Below, in pieces: positions 21,525 to 25,331 of a stretch of 25,331 nt of DNA. How positions within the stretch are numbered: position 1 is the first letter of the stretch; each line of letters begins with the position of its first letter. Source of the stretch: an uncultured Oscillibacter sp. (GTDB lineage: Bacteria > Bacillota > Clostridia > Oscillospirales > Oscillospiraceae); assembly GCF_910579365.1 (NCBI RefSeq), contig NZ_CAJTUX010000040.1, forward strand, positions 1 through 25,331, read 5' to 3'. Under the pieces are notes generated by a model. It was not told the origin of the DNA. It saw only the letters and a program-made list of their open reading frames with translations, and did no database searches. The translations under genes were made by a program, and so were the position numbers.

Positions 21525-23657
21525 ATGAAGGACAAAATTTTTGGCGTATTGCAGCGGGTGGGCCGCTCGTTCATGCTGCCCATCGCCCTGCTGCCGGTGG
21601 CGGGGCTGCTGCTTGGCGTCGGCAGCTCGTTTACCAACCAGACCATGCTGGAGGCTTACGGTCTTACCGGTGTGATCTACGAGGGCGGAATCGTCTACAC
21701 CATTTTGGACATTATGAACCAGTGCGGCAGCGCTGTGTTCAACAACCTGGCCCTGCTCTTCGCCATGGGCGTCGCCATCGGCATGGCGAAGAAGGAAAAA
21801 GAGGTCGCCGCCCTGTCCGGCGCCATCGCGTATCTCGTCATGAACACCGCCATCTCCGCCATGATTACCGCCCGGGGCGGCGTGGAGGCCATGGCGGCCA
21901 ACACCACCACCTCGACGCTGGGTATCACCACGCTGCAAATGGGCGTGTTCGGCGGCATCATCGTGGGTCTCGGCGTGGCAGCCCTGCACAACAAATTTTA
22001 TAAGATTCAGCTTCCCCAGGTGCTCTCCTTCTTCGGCGGCACCCGGTTTGTCCCCATCGTCTGCACCGCCGTCTTCGTGGTGGCGGGCATCGCCATGTTC
22101 TACGTCTGGCCCATTGTGCAGATGGGCATCGCCGCCCTGGGCGAGCTGGTCATCCGCTCCGGCTACGCGGGTACCTGGATTTACGGCCTTCTGGAGCGGG
22201 CTCTGATTCCCTTCGGCCTGCATCATGTCTTCTATATGCCCTTCTGGCAGACCGCCGTGGGCGGCACGGCCATTGTGGACGGCGTCACCATCCAGGGTGC
22301 GCAGAACATCTTCTTCGCGGAGCTGGCCTCCAAGTCCACGGAAGTCTTCTCCGTCTCCGCCACCCGCTTTATGGCGGGCAAGTTCCCCCTGATGATCTTC
22401 GGCCTGCCCGGTGCGGCCCTGGCCATGTATCGGGCGGCCAAGCCGGAAAAGCGCAAGGTGGCCGGGGGCCTGCTGGTCTCCGCCGCCCTCACCGCCATGC
22501 TGACGGGCATTACGGAGCCCCTGGAGTTCACCTTCCTCTTTGTCGCTCCGCTTATGTACGCCGTTCACTGCGTCTACGCGGGTCTCGCCTATATGCTGAT
22601 GCACATCTTCGGCGTGGGCGTGGGCATGACCTTCTCCGGCGGCGTCATTGACCTGACCCTTTTCGGCATCCTTCAGGGCAATGCCAAGACCCACTGGGTC
22701 TGGATTGTCATCGTGGGCGCGGTATACTTTGTGCTGTACTACTTTACCTTTTATTTCATGATTACCAAAATGGACCTGAAGACCCCCGGCCGGGAAGAAG
22801 AGGGCGAGGAGACCAAGCTCTTCACCCGCTCCGACTTCAAAGCCAAGACCGGCGTGGGCCCCGACGGGTCCGCCCCTGCGGGCGGCGTGTCCGACCCCGT
22901 GTCCGCCCTGATTCTCAAGGGCCTGGGCGGCAAGGCCAATCTCTCCGATGTGGACTGCTGCGCCACCCGCCTGCGGGTGACGGTCCTCGATGCGGCAAAG
23001 GTTTCCGACGCGCTTTTGAAGCAGTCCGGGGCCTCCGGCGTCATCCACAAGGGCAACGGCGTTCAGGTGGTTTACGGTCCTCAAGTGGCGGTGATCAAAT
23101 CCAATCTGGTGGACTTTATGGAGACGCCGGAGGCGGACCGTCTGGACCAGGTCGCGTCGCCCGCTGCCCCGGTTCCGGAGAAGTCTTCCGCCCCGGCGAA
23201 GCAGGGCGCGGTGTTGGCGGCCCACATGAACGGCACGGTGGTCCCCATGGCGGAGGTTCAGGACGAGGCGTTCTCCAACTGCATCTTGGGTGACGGCGTG
23301 GCCATTGAACCCTCCGAGGGCAAGCTCTACGCCCCGGCGGACGCCGAGGTCGACAATCTCTTTGACACCCATCACGCCATCGGCCTGGTGACGGAGGGCG
23401 GCGTGGAAATCCTGCTGCACATCGGCATCAACACCGTGGAGCTGGGCGGCAAGCATTTTAAGGCCCATGTGGAAGTGGGGCAGAAGGTCAAAAAGGGAGA
23501 CCTCCTGATCTCCTTTGACATGGAGGCCGTCAAGGCGGCGGGGTACCTCTGCACCACCCCCATGATCATCTGCAACACCGACGATTACCAGAGCGTGAAG
23601 CCCACGGCGGCAGGCGAAATCCAGGCCGGGGCGGAGCTACTGGAGCTCCGGGGCTGA
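21525..23657 (+). CDS. ptsG: PTS permease EIICBA, glucose type
   Basis: 710 residues, similar in size and domain order to the fused B. subtilis PtsG. EIIC (about 1-420) has the GLHHVFYMPFWQ and GITEPLEFTFLFVAP signatures of the glucose/N-acetylglucosamine family and ends in DLKTPGREEE. EIIB (about 455-535) has its phospho-Cys C479 in CCATRLRV, where an extra Cys (C478) precedes it. EIIA (about 560-710) has the phospho-His H632 in LLHIGINTVEL and the partner H617 in THHAIG. It imports and phosphorylates a hexose using PEP via EI and HPr. The RBS AAGGAGG is strong. Expression should require the antiterminator at RAT 2. Glucose is the most likely substrate; glucosamine-type sugars remain possible. 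Confidence 0.93.
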   Translation: MKDKIFGVLQRVGRSFMLPIALLPVAGLLLGVGSSFTNQTMLEAYGLTGVIYEGGIVYTILDIMNQCGSAVFNNLALLFAMGVAIGMAKKEKEVAALSGAIAYLVMNTAISAMITARGGVEAMAANTTTSTLGITTLQMGVFGGIIVGLGVAALHNKFYKIQLPQVLSFFGGTRFVPIVCTAVFVVAGIAMFYVWPIVQMGIAALGELVIRSGYAGTWIYGLLERALIPFGLHHVFYMPFWQTAVGGTAIVDGVTIQGAQNIFFAELASKSTEVFSVSATRFMAGKFPLMIFGLPGAALAMYRAAKPEKRKVAGGLLVSAALTAMLTGITEPLEFTFLFVAPLMYAVHCVYAGLAYMLMHIFGVGVGMTFSGGVIDLTLFGILQGNAKTHWVWIVIVGAVYFVLYYFTFYFMITKMDLKTPGREEEGEETKLFTRSDFKAKTGVGPDGSAPAGGVSDPVSALILKGLGGKANLSDVDCCATRLRVTVLDAAKVSDALLKQSGASGVIHKGNGVQVVYGPQVAVIKSNLVDFMETPEADRLDQVASPAAPVPEKSSAPAKQGAVLAAHMNGTVVPMAEVQDEAFSNCILGDGVAIEPSEGKLYAPADAEVDNLFDTHHAIGLVTEGGVEILLHIGINTVELGGKHFKAHVEVGQKVKKGDLLISFDMEAVKAAGYLCTTPMIICNTDDYQSVKPTAAGEIQAGAELLELRG

Positions 23658-23688
23658 GGGGCGCCCCCCCCTCCCCTCTCCAAAAAAA

Positions 23689-23733
23689 CGGAGCCCCGTC
23701 CGGAAGAGACATTCTCTCCCGGGCGGGGCTCCG
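23689..23733 (-). terminator. Convergent terminator between ptsG and the Cys/Pro-rich gene
   Basis: CGGAGCCCCG (23689-23698) pairs with CGGGGCTCCG (23724-23733), with CCGG and AGAGA/TCTCT pairing inside. On the minus strand a TTTTTTT run follows directly; on the plus strand only CCCTTGTTTG. It serves both genes, most strongly the minus-strand one. Confidence 0.8.
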
Positions 23734-23769
23734 CCCTTGTTTGCGGTCAAAGGGCCGGCCGCTCCCGGC

Positions 23770-24600
23770 TCAAAGCTCGATGATGTCCAGTACCGCCCGC
23801 TCCACACAGAGGGCGCTTTTGGCGTCCAGGACCAACGACAGCTCCGCCTCGCTGCCGCAGCCCATGCGGGGATACAGCACGGCTGCGGAGTGCAGCGTAC
23901 AGGGGACGCTGGGAAGGCGCTCCATGGAAAAAGAGAGGGGCAGGGCCTCCGTGAATGCGCCGCAGGGCGTCTGCTTGAGCAGGATGGTCCCCGCCTCCTC
24001 CGCCGGGTACATCGGGCAGGCGTTCAGTGTGTACTGAACCGCATAGGTCTTCGCCGCGTTCAGCCGGATTTGGGTGGCAGCCTGCTCGTCCAGGCGAATA
24101 TCCTCTCCCCGCCGGACCCGCTGCCGCCAGGGCAGGCGGCAGCCCCGGTTCCACAGCATCCCCTCCCGCTGAATGGTCAGCTGAAGGGCGCTCTTGGGGC
24201 AGGCCCCCGCCGGCGGGCAGGGGTGCGGTTTCGGCGGCGGACAGGGGAAGGGCCCCGGTTTCCATGGCGGGGGGCAGGACTCACAGGGCGGGGGACAGGG
24301 AGGCTCCGGGGGCGGACAGGCTTCCAGAACCCGCTCCAGCTTGTTTTTCAGCAGCATCTGGTTCTGCGTCACCGCCTCCAGCAAAACGGTGACGCTCTTG
24401 TTGACCGCCAACACGTCTTTGGGCGCGGCGCAGGGCCTGCTTCCCGGCAGGGTCCCGAGAATATATTGCAGCTTCTCGCCCTCGGCGTTGAGAATGTGGC
24501 TTAGGGCAAGCTCCTCCATAGCGATGGAGGCAATGATCATCGTCAGAGCTTCCTCCCGGGTCATATCCGCCCCGTTGGGAGGAAAGGAAGGCATAGACAT
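23770..24600 (-). CDS. Probable spore-surface protein: shared N-domain, Cys/Pro-rich linker, beta-rich C-domain
   Basis: 276 residues from ATG 24600 (GGAG 8 bases upstream; ATG 24594 is a minor alternative). Residues 14-53 (EEALTMIIASIAMEELALSH, then ILNAEGEKLQYILGTLPG) are nearly identical to the divergent neighbour. Residues 95-135 are a Cys/Pro-rich spacer with repeated CPPP units and eight cysteines. Residues about 137-276 are beta-rich and end in VERAVLDIIEL, resembling the TNF/C1q-like C-terminal domains of collagen-like exosporium proteins. There is no signal peptide, as expected for mother-cell-made coat or exosporium proteins. The Cys-rich spacer could crosslink. Function is inferred from the neighbour and promoter, not from a recognised family. 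Confidence 0.8.
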   Translation of the reverse strand: MSMPSFPPNGADMTREEALTMIIASIAMEELALSHILNAEGEKLQYILGTLPGSRPCAAPKDVLAVNKSVTVLLEAVTQNQMLLKNKLERVLEACPPPEPPCPPPCESCPPPWKPGPFPCPPPKPHPCPPAGACPKSALQLTIQREGMLWNRGCRLPWRQRVRRGEDIRLDEQAATQIRLNAAKTYAVQYTLNACPMYPAEEAGTILLKQTPCGAFTEALPLSFSMERLPSVPCTLHSAAVLYPRMGCGSEAELSLVLDAKSALCVERAVLDIIEL

Positions 24601-24649
24601 AATGAAAACTCCATATCGATGTGCGGCAGAAACTCCATGCCGCCGCTCC

Positions 24650-24712
24650 ATTCTATGTCCGCCGGGATTCTCCGGTTCCACCGGAACCCGCCGCCCCGCC
24701 CGGGCATAGAAT
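24650..24712. promoter_or_regulatory. Symmetric divergent sigma-E/K-like promoter pair
   Basis: CATAGAAT occurs on the minus strand (24657-24650) and on the plus strand (24705-24712). Both fit the CATANNNT -10 of mother-cell sigma factors. Each lies exactly 17 bases downstream of an AC (minus strand 24676-24675; plus strand 24686-24687), the minimal sigma-K -35, within GGAAC. The two -35s sit back to back in the palindrome GGTTCCACCGGAACC (24674-24688). The 204-base gap 24601-24804 holds no gene. Confidence 0.65.
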
Positions 24713-24804
24713 GCCTTGGGCGCTTCGCCGTGGAGAGAGTTCTCTCCCCCGCGCTTCCGGCGCGTCCAGCCGGCGCCTTTCCGATTGAAAGGAGATTCCT
24801 TTTT

Positions 24805-25331
24805 ATGTCTCTTCCCAGTTTTCCCGTCGTTGACCCGCCGATCCAGCGGGAAGACGCGGTAAACCAGATTCTCTCCTCCATTGCTATGGAGGAACTCGGC
24901 ATGAGCCACATTCTCAACGCCGAGGGCGAGAAGCTGCAATATATTCTCGGGACCTTGCCGGGTCTCAGCGGCCCTGCCGCCACGGTCGGCGATGTGCTGG
25001 CCGCCAACGAGAGCGTCCGCGGCCTTCTGGAAACCGCTGTGCAGAATCAGCTTTTCCTGAAAGCCAAAATGCAGGGCGCTCTGGAGGCTTCCCCCATGCA
25101 GGGGCCCACGGGTCCCACGGGCCCCACTGGGCCCACCGGGCCTGCGGGCGGTCCCACCGGTCCTGCCGGAGCCACTGGCCCCACCGGAGCCACAGGAGCT
25201 ACCGGCCCTGCCGGCCCCACTGGGCCCACCGGGGCTGACGGTGCGGCCGGAGTCACCGGTCCTACCGGGCCCACCGGAACCACGGGCGCCACCGGAGCTG
25301 CCGGAGCCGCCGGCGCCGCCGGAGCCACCGG
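24805..25331 (+). CDS. Collagen-like (Gly-X-Thr/Ala repeat) protein, probable exosporium component, cut by window end
   Basis: At least 175 residues with no stop before the window edge. The ATG at 24805 follows AAAGGAGA. Residues about 1-95 are the N-domain shared with the divergent gene (ILSSIAMEELGMSHILNAEG, then EKLQYILGTLPG). From about residue 98 a Gly-X-Y repeat runs to the edge: about 25 triplets of GPT, GAT, GPA and GAA, with one extra Gly after the fifth triplet that breaks the register. Thr/Ala-rich bacterial collagen repeats of this kind occur in spore hair proteins such as BclA, where Thr can be glycosylated. A C-terminal trimerisation domain is expected beyond the window. The repeat is GC-rich with near-identical 9-base units. 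The spore role is inferred from the repeat and the promoter. Confidence 0.85.
   Translation, partial: MSLPSFPVVDPPIQREDAVNQILSSIAMEELGMSHILNAEGEKLQYILGTLPGLSGPAATVGDVLAANESVRGLLETAVQNQLFLKAKMQGALEASPMQGPTGPTGPTGPTGPAGGPTGPAGATGPTGATGATGPAGPTGPTGADGAAGVTGPTGPTGTTGATGAAGAAGAAGAT

Noticed and set aside
21477..23468. Long minus-strand frame opposite ptsG
   Set aside because: Antisense to a complete EIICBA; no start signal or domain.
24561..25007. Minus-strand frame and a plus-strand frame at 24194-24709 with similar sequences
   Set aside because: Their similarity is only the mirror of the shared N-domain of the two divergent paralogues, read antisense.
25090..25331. CRISPR-like or satellite repeat
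   Set aside because: The units are 9-base codon triplets without spacers and encode Gly-X-Y; it is a coding collagen repeat.

Overview
The window looks like the chromosome of a GC-rich, anaerobic, spore-forming member of the Clostridia, most likely an Oscillospiraceae-type gut bacterium. This is inferred from strong AAGGAGG ribosome binding sites, a fermentative ATP-type PEP carboxykinase, a Gram-positive-style fused PTS permease with a LicT/GlcT antiterminator, GC-rich codon use, and a pair of collagen-like or Cys/Pro-rich surface genes behind sporulation-type promoter boxes. No rRNA, tRNA, CRISPR array, transposase or phage gene was seen.

Layout. 1-5041, almost all on the minus strand: the tail of an unknown gene, pckA, a MerR regulator behind its own 19-bp-spacer promoter, a YafY/WYL regulator reading in frame into a zinc-ribbon protein that has its own internal RBS, and lplA. 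5.15-7.1 kb is a graveyard of broken genes: a dihydrolipoyl dehydrogenase with its middle missing, a LysR gene with an internal deletion, an in-frame chimera of a phosphotriesterase-like N-terminus and a metallo-beta-lactamase-fold C-terminus, and an unrecognised small ORF that runs into the chimera. 7.3-10.2 kb (minus) is a symporter-threonine dehydratase operon.

10.3-19.8 kb is a carbon or phospho-compound uptake module. A LacI regulator is transcribed divergently from a fused two-domain ABC permease, an ATPase and a lipoprotein binding protein. A second operon follows with its own promoter: a small membrane protein, a second LacI regulator, an endonuclease/exonuclease/phosphatase-fold hydrolase and an HAD-fold protein whose motif I lacks the second aspartate. 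LacI regulators plus two putative phosphoester hydrolases point to a sugar-phosphate or related ligand rather than iron, although the transporter family is often annotated as ferric-type.

19.9-20.2 kb holds remnants of a DUF4430 protein and an ECF-transporter S component. 20.3-23.7 kb is a PTS locus with a strong promoter, a first RAT/terminator, a LicT/GlcT-type antiterminator starting at TTG, a second RAT/terminator, and a glucose-type EIICBA permease. The antiterminator therefore appears to control both itself and the permease. 23.7-25.3 kb holds two divergent paralogues that share an N-terminal domain. One continues into a Cys/Pro-rich linker and a beta-rich C-terminus, the other into a Gly-X-Thr collagen-like repeat cut by the window edge. 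Between them is a near-mirror-symmetric pair of sigma-E/K-like promoters.
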